64,000 nt of DNA from Hordeum vulgare subsp. vulgare (GCF_904849725.1 NC_058521.1:434886676-434950675); one strand, 5' to 3'. Counted from the first letter of the stretch, positions 10,380 to 23,807 are shown. Notes: a model not told the origin generated them from the letters alone. Numbers and translations are program-made.

Positions 10380-13200
10380 AAGGGATACTTCGTGAAACGG
10401 CAAAACAGTTGCTGCGCTAATGAAGAGACCCAAGACTAAACCCAAACCCGAGACTAAGTGCTTCTGTAATGAGGGGAACAGTCACTGAGGCGGAGCAACT
10501 CTAGATACTTGGTAGATAAGAAGGCTGGCAAAAGTCGAGAGAAGTATATTTGATACATAATGTTGATGTGTACTTTACTAGTACTCCTAGTAGCACGAGG
10601 GTATTGGATACCAGTTCGGTTGCTAAGTGATTAGTAACGCGAAATGAAAGCTACGACATAAACGGAGACTAGCTAAAGGCAAGGTGACGATACGTGTTGG
10701 AAGTGTTTCCAAGGTTGATATGATCAAACGTCGCACGCTCCCTCTACCATCGGGATTGGTGTTAAACCGAAATAATTGTTATTTGGTGCTTGCGTTAAGC
10801 ATGAACATGATTGGATCGTGTTTGTTGCAATACGATTATTCATTTAAAGAGAATAATGGTTACTCTGTTTGCTTGAATAATCACCTTTAATGGTTTATTG
10901 AATCTCGATCGTAGTGTTACACATGTTCATAATATTGGTGCCAAAAGATACGAGGTAATGATGATAGTACCACTTACTTGTGGCACTGCCGCTTGAGTCA
11001 TGTTAGTATAAATTGCATGAAGAGGCTCCATGCTGATGGATCTTTATACTCACTTGATTTTGAATCACTAGTGACATGCAAATCATACCACATGAGCAAG
11101 GCCTTATTTTCATTGAGATGAAACAAGATAGTAACTTGTTGGAAGTGATACATTTGATGTATGCAGTCCAATGAGTGCTGAGGCACGCAGTGGATATCAT
11201 TATGTTCTTACTTCACTGACGACTTGAGTAGATACAGGAGTATTTACTTAATGAATCACAAGTCTGAAATATTGAAAAGTTCAATTCCGTTTCAGAGTGA
11301 AGTTTGTCATAACAAGAGGATGAAGTGTCTACGATATGATCATAGAAATGAATATCTGAGTTACGAGTTTTTGGTACACAGTTAAGACAATGTGGAAATT
11401 GTTTCACAGTTCATGCCACCTGGAACATCATAGTGTGATGATGTGTCTGAACGTCATAGCCACGCACTATTTAGTATGGTGCATACTGTGATGTCTCTTG
11501 TCGAATTACCATTATCGTTTATGGGTTATGCATTAGAGACAACCGCATTCACTTTAAATAGGGCACCGCGTATTTCCGTTGAGATGACACAGTATAGAAT
11601 GAGGTTTAGAGAAATCTAAACTATCATTTCTTGAAAGTTTGGGGCTTCGACACTTATGTGAAAAAGTTTCAGTCTGATAAGCTCGAACCCAAAGCGGATA
11701 AATGCATCTTCATAGGATATCCAAAACCGTTGGGTACATCTCCTATCTCAGATCCGAAAGCAAAGTGTTTGTTTCTAGAAACGGATCCTTTCTCGAGGAA
11801 AGGTTTCTCTCGAAAGAATTGAGTGGGAGGGTAGTAGAACTTGATGAGGTTATTGAACCATCACTTCAACCACTGTGTAGCAGGGCGCAGGAAGTTGTTC
11901 CTGTGGCACCTACACCAATTGAAGTGGAAGCTCATGATGGTGATCATCAAGCATCTGATCAAGTTAGTACAAGCCTCGTAGGTTGACAAGGTCGCGGACT
12001 ACTACAGAGTGGTACGGTAACCCTGTCTTGGAGGTCATGTTGTTGAGCAACAGTGAACCTACGAGTTATGAAGAAAGCAATGGTGGGCCCAGATTCCGAG
12101 AAATGGCTCGAAGCCATGAAATCCGAGAGAGGATCCATGTATGAAAACAAAGTGTAGACTTTGGAAGAATTACTTGATGGTCATAGGATTATTGAGTAAA
12201 ATGGATCTTTAAAAGGAAGACAGACGATGATGGTGATAAGTCACTATTAAGAAAAGCTCGACTTGTCGCAAAGATGTTTTCGACAAGATCAAACAGTTGA
12301 CTATGATGAGACTTTCTCACTCGTAGCGATGCTAAAGGTCTGTTAGAATTATGTTAGTTGTTGATGCATTATTTATGAAATATTGCACGTAGGATGTCGA
12401 AACATTGTTTTCTCGACGGTTTCCTTGAGCAAACATTGTATGTGATACAACCAGAAGGTTTTGTCGATCCTAAAGATACTAGCAAGTATGCAAGCTCCAG
12501 TGATCCTTCAATGGACTGGTGCAAGCATCTCGGAGTTGGAATATACACTTTGATGAGATGATCAAAGATTTTGGGTTTGTACAAGGTTTATGAGAAACTT
12601 GTATTTCCAAAGAAGTGAGTGGGAGCACTATAGAATTTCTGATAAGTATATGTGGTTGACATATTGTGGATCAGAAGTAATGTAGAATTTCTGTAAAGCA
12701 TACAAGGTTGTTTGAAAGGAGTTTTCAAAGGAATACCTGGATTGCGCTACTTGAACGTTGAGCATCAAAGATCTATGGAGATAGATCAAAAGCGCTTAAT
12801 GAAAGTTTCAATAAGATGCATGCCTTGACAAGTTTTGAAAGAGTTCAAAATAAGATCAACAAAGAAGGAGTTCTTGGTTGCGTTGTGAGGTGTGAATTTG
12901 AGTAAGACTCAAAACCCGAGCCTGGCAGAATAAAGAGAATAGACGAAGGTCGTCTTCTATGCCTTAGCCGTAGAATCTGAAGTATGCCATGCTGTGTACC
13001 GCACCTGATGTGTGCCTTGACTCAAGGTATGTTGAGAGGTACAGAGAGTGATCCATGATTGAATCACTAGCAGCGGTCAAAATTTATCCTTAGTAACTAA
13101 TGGACTAAGGAATTTTTCTCGATTATGGAGGTGGTTAAAGAGTTCGTCGTAAAGGGTTACGTTGATGCAAGCTTTGACACTAATCCGAATAACTATGAGT
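10380..13200 (+). pseudogene. Angela-type gag-pol remnants
   Basis: No long frame survives, but short collinear pieces are readable: a broken CCHC knuckle near 10460-10530, a protease-like RVLDTSS near 10600, the pre-integrase WHCRLSHV near 10980, the integrase-side segment KCIFIGYPK (within 11631-11822), the RT-like FLDGFLEQTLYVIQPEGF near 12405-12460 and the RNase H-like GYVDASFD near 13160. This is the Copia order gag-PR-INT-RT-RH. Stops and indels are frequent throughout, so the copy is long inactive. 8481-10380 contains only degraded leader and gag sequence. Confidence 0.85.
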
Positions 13201-13445
13201 AGTGAAACGGATTCGTATAGTAGAGTAGATATTTGGAGCATTTCCGAATAGCACGTAGTAGCAGCATCTATAAGATGACATAAAGATTTGTAAAGAACGC
13301 ACAGATCTGAAAGTTTCAGAACCGTTGACTAAAACCTCTCTCACGAGCAAGACGTGATCAGACCCCATAACTATATGGGTGTTGGATTCGTTGAAATCAC
13401 ATGGTGATGTGAACTAGATTATTGACTCTAGTGCAAGTGGGAGAC

Positions 13446-15266
13446 TGTTGGAAATATGCCCTAGAGGCAATAATAAATTAGTTATTATTATATTTCTTAG
13501 TTCAAGATAATCGTTTATTATCCATGCTATAATTGTATTGATTGGAAATACAATACTTGTGTGGATACATAGACAAAACACTGTCCCTAGTAAGCCTCTA
13601 GTTGACTAGCTCGTTGATCAAAGATGGTCAAGGTTTCCTAGCCATAGGCAAGTGTTGTCACTTGATAACGGGATCACATCATTAGGAGAATCATGTGATG
13701 GACTAGACCCAAACTAATAGACGTAGCATGTTGATCGTGTCATTTTGTTGCTACTGTTTTCTGCGTGTCAAGTATTTGTTCCTATGACCATGAGATCATA
13801 TAACTCACGGACACCGGAGGAATGCTTTGTGTTTATCAAACGTCGCAACGTAACTGGGTGACTATAAAGATGCTCTACAGGTATCTCCAAAGGTGTTCAT
13901 TGAGTTAGTATGGATCGAGACTGGGATTTGTCACTCCGTGTGACGGAAAGGTATCTCGGGGCCCACTCGGTAATACAACATCACACACAAGCCTTGCAAG
14001 CAATGTGACTTAGTGTAAGTTGCGGGATCTTGTATTACGGAACGAGTAAAGAGACTTGCCGGTAAACGAGATTAAAATAGGTATGCGGATACAAACGATG
14101 GAATCTCGGGCAAGTAACATACCGAAGGACAAAGGGAATGACATACGGGATTATATGAATCCTTGGCACTGAGGTTCAAACGATAAGATCTTCGTATAAT
14201 ATGTAGGATCCAATATGGGCATCCAGGTCCTGCTATTGGATATTGACTGAGGAGTCTCTCGGGTCATGTCTACATGGTTCTCGAACCCGCAGGGTCTGCA
14301 CACTTAAGGTTCGACGTTGTTTTATGCGTATTTGAGTTATATGGTTGGTTACCGAATGTTGTTCGGAGTCCCGGATGAGATCACGGATGTCACGAGGGTT
14401 TTCGGAATGGTCCGGAAACGAAGATTGATATATAGGATGACCTCATTTGATTACCGGAAGGTTTTCGGAGTTACCGGGAATGTACCGGGAATGACGAATG
14501 GGTTCCGGGAGTTCACCGGGGGGGGGGGGGCAACCCACCCCGGGGAAGCCCATAGGCCATGAGGGTGGCGCACCAGCCCTTAGTGGGCTGGTGGGACAGC
14601 CCAAAAGGGCCCTATGCGCCATACAAAGGAAAATCAAAGAGAAAGAAAAAAAAGGGAGGTGGGAAGGAAGGGAAGGACTCCCACCCACCAAACCAAGTCC
14701 AACTCGGTTTGGGGGGGGAGCCTTCCCCCCTTGGACTCGGCCGACCCCCTTGGGGCTCCTTGAGCCCCAAGGCAAGGTCCCCTCCCTCCCACCTATATAT
14801 ACGGAGGTATTGGGGCTGATTTGAGACGATTTTTCCACGGCAGCCCGACCACATACCTCCACGGTTTTTCCTCTAGATCGCGTTTCTGCGGAGCTCGGGC
14901 GGAGCCCTGCTGAGACAAGGTCATCACCAACCTCCGGAGCACCGTCACGCTGCCGGAGAACTCTTCTACCTCTCCGTCTCTCTTGCTGGATCAAGAAGGC
15001 CGAGATCATCGTCGAGCTGTACGTGTGCTGAACGCGGAGGTGCCGTCCGTTCGGTACTAGATCGTGGGACTGATCGCGGGATTTTTCACGGGGCGGATCG
15101 AGGGACGTGAGGACGTTCCACTACATCAACCGCGTTCACTAACGCTTCTGCTGTACGATCTACAAGGGTACGTAGATCACTCATCCCCTCTCGTAGATGG
15201 ACATCACCATGATAGGTCTTCGTGCGCATAGGAATTTTTTTGTTTCCCATGCGACGTTCCTCAACA
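13446..15266 (+). repeat. Angela-type 3' LTR (full length)
   Basis: 1821 bp, TGTTGGAAAT to CCTCAACA. It contains G runs at 14518-14530 and 14711-14718 and a TATA-like CTATATATACGG near 14793-14804. Frames in it, such as 14443-15009 on the minus strand, recur in the other LTR and are not genes. Confidence 0.95.
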
Positions 15267-15271
15267 CTACC

Positions 15272-16123
15272 TATGGATTGTGTAAGATCCTTCAAGTAAG
15301 TTGTCATCGGTGCAAGAAGTAAAAATTTGCTATCTAAAGTATGTATGATTTATTAGTGTGTGGAAAATAAGCTTTGTACGAACCTGTGATGAGGAAGACA
15401 TGAAAGCGACAGACTGCATAATAAAGTTCTTTATCACAGGGGGCAATATAAAGTGACATTCCTTTACACTAAGAGGTCGTATATCCAAACCTTAAAAGTG
15501 CATGACAACCTCTGCTTCCCTCTGCGAAGGTCCTATCTTGTACCTTTACTTTTGTCCTTGTGAAAGTCATGGTGATCAACACCAATTCCCTATTCCGTCT
15601 TCATCTTGGTGAACGTCATATGCTAGGGAAAGATCTATATTCATATATCAACTTGGATATGAGTACTTATGCTTTATTATTGTTGACTTTACCCTTGAGG
15701 TAAATGGTTGGGAGGCAAAATTATAAGCCCCTATCTTTCTCTATGTCCAACTGAAACTTTGATACCATGAGTACCACGTGAGTTGTAACAATTGTGGAAA
15801 ACAAAAGAGATGATTGAGTATGTGGATTTGCTTTACAAGCTCTTATTTGACTCTTTCTGATGATATGATAAATTGCAAGTGCTTCAAAGACTATGGACTG
15901 TTGTTGGCTACTTCTCGGTAAGGTTTTTGATTCATACTTTGATTTGTGAAGGAATTGTTACTTTCCCATAAGAATCTTTATGATGTATTGCTGTTCTATG
16001 TGTGATCATGATGCCCTCATGTCCGTATTATGTTTTATCGACACCTTCATCCCTAAACATGTGGACATGTTTATGGATATTGGTTTTCGCTTGAGGACAA
16101 GCGAGGTCTAAGCTTGGGGGAGT
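15272..16123 (+). other. Element A 3' non-coding region, right part, with polypurine tract
   Basis: Continuation of element A after the Copia insertion. No ORF. It ends in AAGCTTGGGGGAGT (16110-16123), the polypurine tract directly before the 3' LTR. The region matches 28324-29160 of copy B on the opposite strand. Confidence 0.85.
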
Positions 16124-17651
16124 TGATACGTCCATTTTGCATCATGCTTTCATGTTGATATTTATCGCTTTATGGACTGTTATTATACTTTGTGGTACCA
16201 TACTTATGCCTTTTCTCTCTTATTTTGCAAGGTTTATTTGAAGAGGGAGAATACTGGCAGCTGGAATTCTGGACTGGAAAAGGAGCAAGTCTGAGTCATC
16301 TATTCCGTGCAACTCCAAATGCCCTGAAAATCAACATGGAATTTTTTGGGATTATATAAAAAATACTGGGTGAAAGAAGTGCCAGAGGGGAGCTGCCAGG
16401 GGCCCACAAGCCTGGTAGCCGCGGCCTGCCCCCCTGGCCGCGGCTACAGGGCTTGTGGGCACCCTGGTGTCCCACTGCCCCCCCTTCTGCTATATGAAGG
16501 GTTTCGTCCGGAAAAAATGAGGGCGGAGCTTTTTCGTGGATTCTCCGCTGCCACGAGGCAGAACTTGAGCAGAACCAATCTAGAGCTCCGGTAGGACGAT
16601 CCTGCCGGGGAAACTTCCCTCCCGGAGGGGCAAATCGTCGCCATCGTCATCACCAACACTCCTCTCGTCGGAGGGGAGTCATCTCCATCAACATCTTCAT
16701 TAGCACCATCTCATCTCCGAACCCTATTTCATCACTTGTAACCAATCTCCATCTCACGACTCCGATTGGTACTTGTAAGGTTGCTAGTAGTGTTGATTAC
16801 TCTTTGTAGTTGATGCTAGCTGGATTACTTGGTGGAAGAGTTTATGTTCAGATCCTTGATGCTACTCATTACCTCTCTGATCATGATTATGATTATGCTT
16901 TGTGAGTAGTTACTTTTGTTCCTGAGGACATGGGATAAGTCTTGCTATTAGTAGTCATGTGAATTTGGTATTCGTTCGGTATTTTGATATGCTGTATGTT
17001 GTCTTTTCCTCTAGTGGTGTTATGTGAACGTCGACTACATAACACTTCACCATATTTTGGCCTAGAGGAAGGCATTGGGGAGTAGTAAGTAGATGATGGG
17101 TTGCTAGAGTGACAGAAGCTTAAACCCCAGTCTATGCGTTGCTTCGTAAGGGGCTGATTTGGATCCACTAGTTTAATGCTATGGTTAGACGTTGTCTTAA
17201 TTCTTCTTTCATAGTTGCGGATCCTTGCGAGAGGGGTTAATCATAAGTGGGATACTTGTCCAAGTAAGGGCAGTACCCAAGCGCCGGTCCACCCACATAT
17301 CAAACTATCAAAGTAACGAACGCGAATCATATGAACATGATGAAACTAGCATGACAGAAATTCCCGTGTGTCCTCGGGAGCATTTTTCCTCCTATAAGAC
17401 TTTGTTCAGGCTTGTCCCTTGCTACAAAAGGGATTGGGCCACTTTGCTGCACCGTTGCTACTCTTGTTACTTGTTACTTTTCACCTGCTACGTTTCACCT
17501 CACTACACCATCACTTGTTACCGCTACTTTCAGTGCTTGCAGTTATTACCTTGCTGAAAACCGTTTATCAGAGCCTTCTGCTCCTCGTTGGGTTCGACAC
17601 TCTTACTTATCGAAAGGACTAAGATTGATCCCCTATACTTGTGGGTCATCA
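16124..17651 (+). repeat. Element A 3' LTR
   Basis: 1528 bp, TGATACGTCC to GGGTCATCA. It contains the hairpin 16402-16460 with perfect inner arms GTAGCCGCGGCC / GGCCGCGGCTAC, followed by CTATAT and AGGGTTT. The right flank CCCAT is the start of interrupted element F1. Confidence 0.93.
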
Positions 17652-19210
17652 CCCATCAATAGATATCAATTTGAATGAGTAGGGATTACCATGCAACAGA
17701 TGCACTTAGAGCTATAAGTATGTGAAAGCTCAGAAGGAGAACTAGTGGGTGTGCATCCAACTTGCTTGCTCATGAAGACCTAGGGCAATTTTGAGGAAGC
17801 CCATCATTGGAATATACAAGCCAAGTTATATAATGAAAATTCCCACTAGTATATGGAAGTGTCAAAACAAGAGACTCTCTATCATGGAGAACATGGTGCT
17901 ATTATGAAGCACAAGTGTGTAAAAAGATAGTAGCATTGTCCCTTCTCCCTTTTTCTCTCTCTTTTTTTTGTTTGGGATCTTTGGCCTCTTTTCATTTTTT
18001 TTGTGTGGGCAACTTTGGCCTCTTTTCAATTTTCTCACATGGGACAATGCTCTAATAATGATGATCATCACACTTTTATTTACTCCACAACTCAACACTT
18101 AGAGCAATGATTACTCTATAGGAAATGCCTCCAGTAGTGTACCGGGATGTTCAACAATCTAGCTTAGCGTATGACATTGAAACATCTCGCTAGCTATCTT
18201 ACGATCATGCAATGGCAAAATGAAAGTGATGGCACAAGTCATGATACGGAACGGTGGGAGTTGCATGGCAATGTATTTCGGAATGGATATGAAAATGCCA
18301 TAATAGGTAGGTATGGTGGCTGTTTTGAGGAAGGTAAATGGTGGGTTTGTGCACTCGCGAAAGTTGCGCAACACTAGAGAAGCTAGCAGCGGTGGAAGGT
18401 GAAAGTGCATCTATACCATAGACTCACATTAGTCATGAAGAACTCATATACTTATTGCGAAAGTTTTATTAGTAATCGAAACAAAGTGCTAAACACATAC
18501 TCCTAGGGGAAGGGTTGGTAGGTGTAAACCATCGCGCGATCCCGACCGCCACACAAAGGATGACAATCAATAAATCAATTATGCTCCGACTTCCTAACAT
18601 AGCGGTTCACCATACGTGCATGCTACGGGAATCACTAACTTCACACAAGTATTTCTAGATTCACGACACCCTACTAACATAACTCTAATATCACCAAATC
18701 CATGTCTCAAAACTAATTGAGAGGAATCAAACTTCTCTTACTAATCAATGCACAAGAATATGGAAGTTTTTATTGTATCCTCTTTGGATGCCTATCAACT
18801 TTAGGACTACTTTCATAGCACAAGCCAACTACCAAGTTACTTAGAGAGAGCACTCTCAAAAAGATATAAGTGAAGATCGAGAGTTCTTATTTCTCCAAAA
18901 TATGACACCGCCGTGCTCTAAAAAGATATAAGTGAAGCACTAGAGCAAAGTTATCTAGCTCAAAAGATATAAGTGAAGCACATGCGAGCTAAATTGCCTA
19001 ACTCAAAAGATATAAGCGAAGCTCAAAGAGTATTCTAGCAAATTCACGATGCGTGCGTGTCTCTCTCAAAAAGGTGTGCAGCAAGGATGATTGTGACACA
19101 ACAAAAAGAAAAGGCTCCTATAATACAGGACGCTCCAAGCAAAACACATATCATGTGGTGAATAAAAATATAGCTCCAAGTAATGTTACCGATGGATTGA
19201 AGACGAAAGA

Positions 19211-19296
19211 GGGGATGCCTTCCCGGGGCATCCCCAAGCTTAGGATTTTTGGTGTCCTTGAATTTGGCTTGGGATGCCTTGGGAATCCCCAAGCTT
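19211..19296 (-). other. F1 double stem-loop with polypurine-tract copies
   Basis: Two neighbouring inverted repeats, 19211-19241 and 19268-19296, each containing AAGCTTGGGGAT on the minus strand, the purine-tract type of the F2/G group. The same two-hairpin arrangement occurs in F2 (24191-24277) and H (49907-49985). Confidence 0.65.
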
Positions 19297-19951
19297 GAGC
19301 TCTTTCCACTCTTTATCCCATTGTCCATGAGAACATCACCCAAAACTTGAAAACTTCACAACACAAAACTTAAACAGAAACTCGTGATATCAGTAGCATA
19401 AGAAAACAAACCACCACCTCTTTAGGTACTGTAGCAAACTTGATTTCTATTTATATTGGTGTTATATTACTGTATCCTCACTTTTCCATGGCTATCCCCC
19501 CCGATACTATCCATAGTTTCATCAAAATAAGCAATCAACACAACAAAAACAAAATCTGTCAAAAACAGACCAGTCTGTAGCAATCTGTATACTTCGTATA
19601 CTTCTGTTCTCTAAAAAATTCTGAAAATTTCTGACAATTAGGGAAATTGGCATATCAAAAAGCATTAAGAAGAATTAACTCAAAATGTTTTTCTGTATAG
19701 GAATTAAAAATAATTTCGTGAGCGCAAAGTTTCTGTCTTTTTCAGCAAGATCAAACAACCATCACCAAAACTAGTCATAAAGGTTTTACTTGGCACAAAC
19801 ACAAAAAGAAACACAAAAAACACAATCATAACAGAATTATGATGGTGTGGACACAACAAAATAGAAAGCAAAAAGCAAAGGTAAATTCATTGGGTTGCCT
19901 CCCAACAAGCGCTATTGTTTAACGCCCTTAGCTAGGCATAAGGCGATAGAA

Positions 19952-20707
19952 TCAAGTATCGTCGTATTTGGTGCTCAAACCATAAGTAGCCCTCATCATG
20001 GATTCATAAGGAAATCTTATTTTCTTTCTAGGAAAATGTTCCATTCCCTTCTTTAATGGAAATTGAAATCTAATATTCCCTTCCTTCATATCGATGACAG
20101 CACCAATAGTCCTTAGGAAAGGTCTACCGAGAATGATGGGACATGTCGGATTGCAATCAATATCAAGCACAATGAAATATACGGGTACATAGTTCCTATT
20201 TGCAATAATAGGAACATCATTGATCCTTCCTATAGGTTTCTTAATAGTAGAATCCGCAAGATGCAAATTAAGAGAGCACTCATCAATCTCATTGAGGCCT
20301 GGAACATCACATAAAGACTTTGGAATAGCAAAAACACTAGCACCCAAATCACACAAAGCATTGCATTCATAGTTTTTGATCTTGATTTTGATAGTAGGTT
20401 CCCACTCATCATGAAGATTTCTAGGAATAGAAACTTCCAACTCAAGTTTCTCTTCAAGAGATTTCATCATAGCATCGACGATATGATCGGTAAAGGCCTT
20501 GTTTTGGCTATAAACGTGTGGAGAGTTTAGCATGGATTGCATCAAGGAAATACATTCAATCAAAGAGCAACTATAATAATTGAATTCCTTGAAATCCAAA
20601 GTAGTAATTTCATTACTACTCAAAGTTTTGATATCCTCTACTCCACTTTCAATGCTTTTAGCATCAAGATAGATAGACTCCGAATCATTGGGGAGTTTCT
20701 CAACCAA
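19952..20707 (-). pseudogene. F1 aspartic protease region
   Basis: 251 codons open. Retropepsin core CDLGASVFAIPKSL near residue 138, followed by ADSTIKKPIG and ending in IILGRPFLRTIGAVID, the usual Athila-lineage protease pattern. It processes the gag polyprotein inside virus-like particles. The upstream part is the gag-protease linker. It is separated from gag by a stop near 20830 and a frameshift between 20640 and 20823. No RT follows. Confidence 0.8.
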
Positions 20708-20832
20708 GGTGGATTCATATCCAGCCCCATTATAATTAGGTTTGACATTATAAAAAACAAGGATTCAATGGGAGTCACACCAAGCACTTTAAGATCTTCG
20801 TGATTCCCATCACGAGAACACACCTTTTTAAG

Positions 20833-22027
20833 TCATTCATGTCTAGCACGAATTTGGGCGGTTCTTTCCTTACTCTCATTCATGGAAACACACATAGCTT
20901 TCAAAGTTTCATCCATATTGATCTTGGGAGGAGCACATCTCAATTTCAAAGCATCAATATCAAGAGACATTCTATCAACGCTCCTAGCCGAGTCATCAAT
21001 TTTGAGAAGTTTTTCTTCTATGGATGCATTGAAAATCTTTTGCGAGTTGATAAACTCTTTAATATTACTCTCTAGATCATAGGGTAATATATTGTAGTTT
21101 CCATGAGCACTGTTGTAGGAATTTACAAAGTTATTAGAGGGATTACTAGGAAAAGGCCTAGGAATATAGTTTCCTCTAAAAGCATTGTTGTTGCCAAAAT
21201 TATTCCTACCAACAAAATTAACATCCAAGCTCTCATTGCTGCTCTCAATCAAGGAAGACAAGGGCATATCATTAGGATATAAAGGAGCACCTTTACTAGC
21301 AAACAATTTCATTAACTCATCCATCTTAGCACTGAGAGAGTTAATTTCTTCTATATCATGCACTTTTTTACTAGTAGGTGACCTTTCTGTGCTATTGAGA
21401 ATAGTTTGTCATGATATTGTCTAGGAGTTTTGTAGCTTCTCCTAATGTGATTTCCATGAAAGTTCCACCACAGGCGGAATCCAAGATATTTCTAGAAGCA
21501 AAATTCAAACCAGCATAGAAGATTTGTATAATCATCCAAAGACTCAAGCCATGAGCGGGACAATTTCTAATCATCAATTTCATTCTCTCCCAAGATTGTG
21601 CAACATGTTCATGATCTAGTTGCTTAAAATTCAAGGTATCATTACGGAAAGAGATAATCTTAGCCTGTGGAAAATACTTGGATATATAAGCATCTTTGCA
21701 CTTGTTCCAAGAATCAATACTATTTTTGGGCAAAGATGAAAACCAAGTTTTTGCTCGATCTCGCAATGAGAATGGAAATAGCTTCAATTTAATCACATGA
21801 GTATCCACATCTTTCTTATTTGGCATATCGCATAACTCAATGAAGGTATTAAGATGGGATGCGGCATCTTCACTAGGAAGGCCGGAAAATTGCTCTTTCA
21901 GAACAAGATTTAGCAAAGCAGCATTGATTTCATATGATTCCGCACTAGTGGCGGGAGCAATCGAAGTACTAATAAAATCATTATTATTAGTATTCGAGAA
22001 GTCACAAAGTTTGGTGTTTTCAGTCAT
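20833..22027 (-). pseudogene. gag: F1 gag
   Basis: The ATG at 22027 (MTENTKLCDF) starts a capsid-like protein with LFPFSLRDRAKTWF and AQSWERMKLM core motifs. The frame breaks near 21392 and continues at 21363 with an Asn-rich segment (RNNFGNNNAF) to a stop at 20833. An upstream extension of the frame to 22102 precedes the ATG and is probably leader. There is no zinc knuckle. Confidence 0.8.
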
Positions 22028-22271
22028 GGTGACTTCACCAAGCAGAAAAGCTCGCAAGCGAACAGAAAGCAAGCGAAAGAAAAGGGCAAACGAAAAAGGC
22101 AAATATTTTTTTGTAATTTCTGTTTTTCAGAAGTGGGGGAGAGGAAAACGAGAGGCAAAAAACTAAATGCAATAGATGAGTTTGCGACAGTTACTTGGAT
22201 AAGCTTCACTTAGAATAGTCCCCAGTGCCAGAAATTGACACGTTGAAGGAAGACTATTCTTGACTTTATAC

Positions 22272-22289
22272 TCGCCGACAACGGCGCCA
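22272..22289 (-). other. F1 primer binding site
   Basis: Reads TGGCGCCGTTGTCGGCGA on the minus strand: the tRNA-Asp type with two changes from A's PBS, 11 bases after the LTR end. Confidence 0.8.
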
Positions 22290-22300
22290 GAAATTCTTCT

Positions 22301-23807
22301 TGCTACCTCTTGAGCATGCGTTGGTTTTTCCCTTGAAGAGGAAAGGGTGATGCAACACAGTAGCAGTAAGTATTTCCCTCAGTTTGAGAACCAAGGTATC
22401 AATCCAGTAGGAGTATCAAGGCAAGTCTCCAAAGTACTTGCACAAAAAAAACAAACTTGCACCCAACGCTATAAAGGGGTTGTCAATCCCTTCAAGATTG
22501 ATTGCAAAGTGAGATCTGAAGGCGGAAAGTGCAACAAAGTAAAAGTGTAGAGCTAAAAATATGATGTGAAGTAGACCCGGGGGCCATAGTGTTCACTAGA
22601 GGCTTCTCTCATGATAGCAAGTATGACGGTGGGTGAACGAATTACTATCGAGCAATTGATAGAACCGCGCAAAGTCATGACGATATCTAAGGCAATGATC
22701 ATAGATATAGGCATCACGTCCGAGACAAGTAGACTGATAGTGTCTGCATCTACTACTATTACTCCACACATCGACCGCTATCCAACATGCATCTAGTGTA
22801 TTAAGTTCATGACAACCGGAGTAACACCTCAAGCAAGATGACATGATGTAGAGGGATAAATTCATGCAATAGATATAAACCCCATCTTTTTACCCTTGAT
22901 GGCAACAACACGATGCGTGCCTCGCCACCCCTTCTGTCACTGGGTGAGGTCACCGCATGGTATGAACCCAAAACCAAGCACTTCTCCCACTTCAAGAATT
23001 ATAGATCAAGTTGGCCAAATGAAACCCACAACTCGAAGAGAATTACAAGGATACTAAATCACACATATAAGAGATCAGAGCAGACTCAAATAATAATCAT
23101 AGATAATCTGATCATAAATCCACAATTCATCGGATCTCGACAAACACACCGCAAAAGAAGATTACATTGGATAGATCTCCATGAAGATCATGGAGAACAT
23201 AGTATTGAAGATCCAAGAGAGAGAAGAAGCCATCTAGCTACTAGCTATGGACCCAAAGGTCTATGGTGAACTACTCACGCATCATCGGAGAGGCAATGGT
23301 GTTGATGAAGAAGCCCTCCGTGTCCGAATCCCCTCTCCGGCAGGGCACTAGAACGTGCCCCAGATGGGATCTTGCGGAGATAGAAGCTTGCGGCGGCGGA
23401 AAAGTATTTCGTGGCTCTCTCCCGTGGTTTCAGATTTTTTAGGGAATTTATAGGCGGAAGAGGTAGGGCAAAGGATCCATGGGGGGCCCCACAAGCCTGC
23501 TAGGCGCGGCCCCCCAGGCCGTGGCTAGGGGGCTTGTGGCCTCCCCCGGGACCCTTTGCCTTGGTTCTCAAGCTCCGTGCGTATCTTCTGTTCCAAAAAA
23601 AATCATTGCGAAGATTTTTTTCCGTTGGACTCTGTTTGAAATTCTTCTCTGAAAAGGGTCAAAAACACGGAAAAACAGGAACTTGCACTTGGCACTGAGT
23701 TAATAGGTTAGTCCCAAAAAAGTTATAAAATGCATACAAAACATCCAAAGTTGACAAGATAATAACATGGAACCATAAAAAATTATAGATACGTTGGAGA
23801 CATATCA
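22301..23807 (-). repeat. F1 5' LTR
   Basis: 1507 bp on the minus strand, TGATATGTCTCCAACG to GAGGTAGCA. It contains the GC-rich hairpin at 23481-23547 with GGCCCCACAAGCC / GGCTTGTGGCC arms and a CGCGGCC / GGCCGTG interior. Confidence 0.88.

Larger units (their letters stand above)
7640..15266 (+). mobile_element. Angela/BARE/WIS-type Copia LTR retrotransposon, degraded
   Basis: Complete nested insertion of 7627 bp flanked by a perfect 5-bp target duplication CTACC. Both LTRs begin TGTTGGAAATATGCCC and end CAACA, the signature of the Angela/BARE/WIS group. It has a Met-tRNA PBS and a purine-rich GTGGGAGA just before the 3' LTR. The internal region of about 5 kb holds only remnants of gag and pol in Copia order. 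The 5' LTR is 828 bp against 1821 bp for the 3' LTR because of an internal deletion with templated filler. Confidence 0.95.
1..17651 (+). mobile_element. Element A: Athila-lineage Gypsy LTR retrotransposon (5' end cut by window), interrupted by an Angela-type element
   Basis: Order seen: partial 5' LTR (1-1428), tRNA-Asp-type PBS (1440-1457), gag, protease-RT-RNaseH-integrase, a third ORF, a long non-coding 3' region, polypurine tract (about 16109-16123) and 3' LTR (16124-17651). The protease-RT order, the DMGAS-type protease, the PBS and the extra ORF after integrase are typical of the Athila branch of Ty3/Gypsy. The Copia element at 7640-15266 is inserted in its 3' non-coding region. A itself lies in the 3' region of minus-strand element F1: F1-type sequence starts directly after 17651, and CCCAT (17652-17656) is the expected right-hand target duplication, with the left one outside the window. 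Coding capacity is lost through a stop, a 30-bp RT deletion and a frameshift. Element B is a second member of the same family. Confidence 0.9.
17652..23807 (-). mobile_element. Element F1: non-autonomous Gypsy-type element with gag-protease only
   Basis: Minus-strand element: 5' LTR 22301-23807, PBS 22272-22289, gag, protease, then about 2.3 kb of non-coding 3' sequence cut at 17652 by element A. There is no reverse transcriptase, RNase H or integrase between protease and the 3' region, so it depended on another element. It is inserted into element F2; ATCAT follows its LTR start at 23808-23812. The remaining 3' region and 3' LTR must lie left of the window beyond A. Its 3' region is homologous, in inverse orientation, to that of F2. 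Confidence 0.85.

Noticed and set aside
14443..15009. 188-codon minus-strand frame in the Angela-type 3' LTR (also 7800-8210)
   Set aside because: GC-rich LTR sequence read antisense; it varies with G-run length between the two LTRs and has no protein features.
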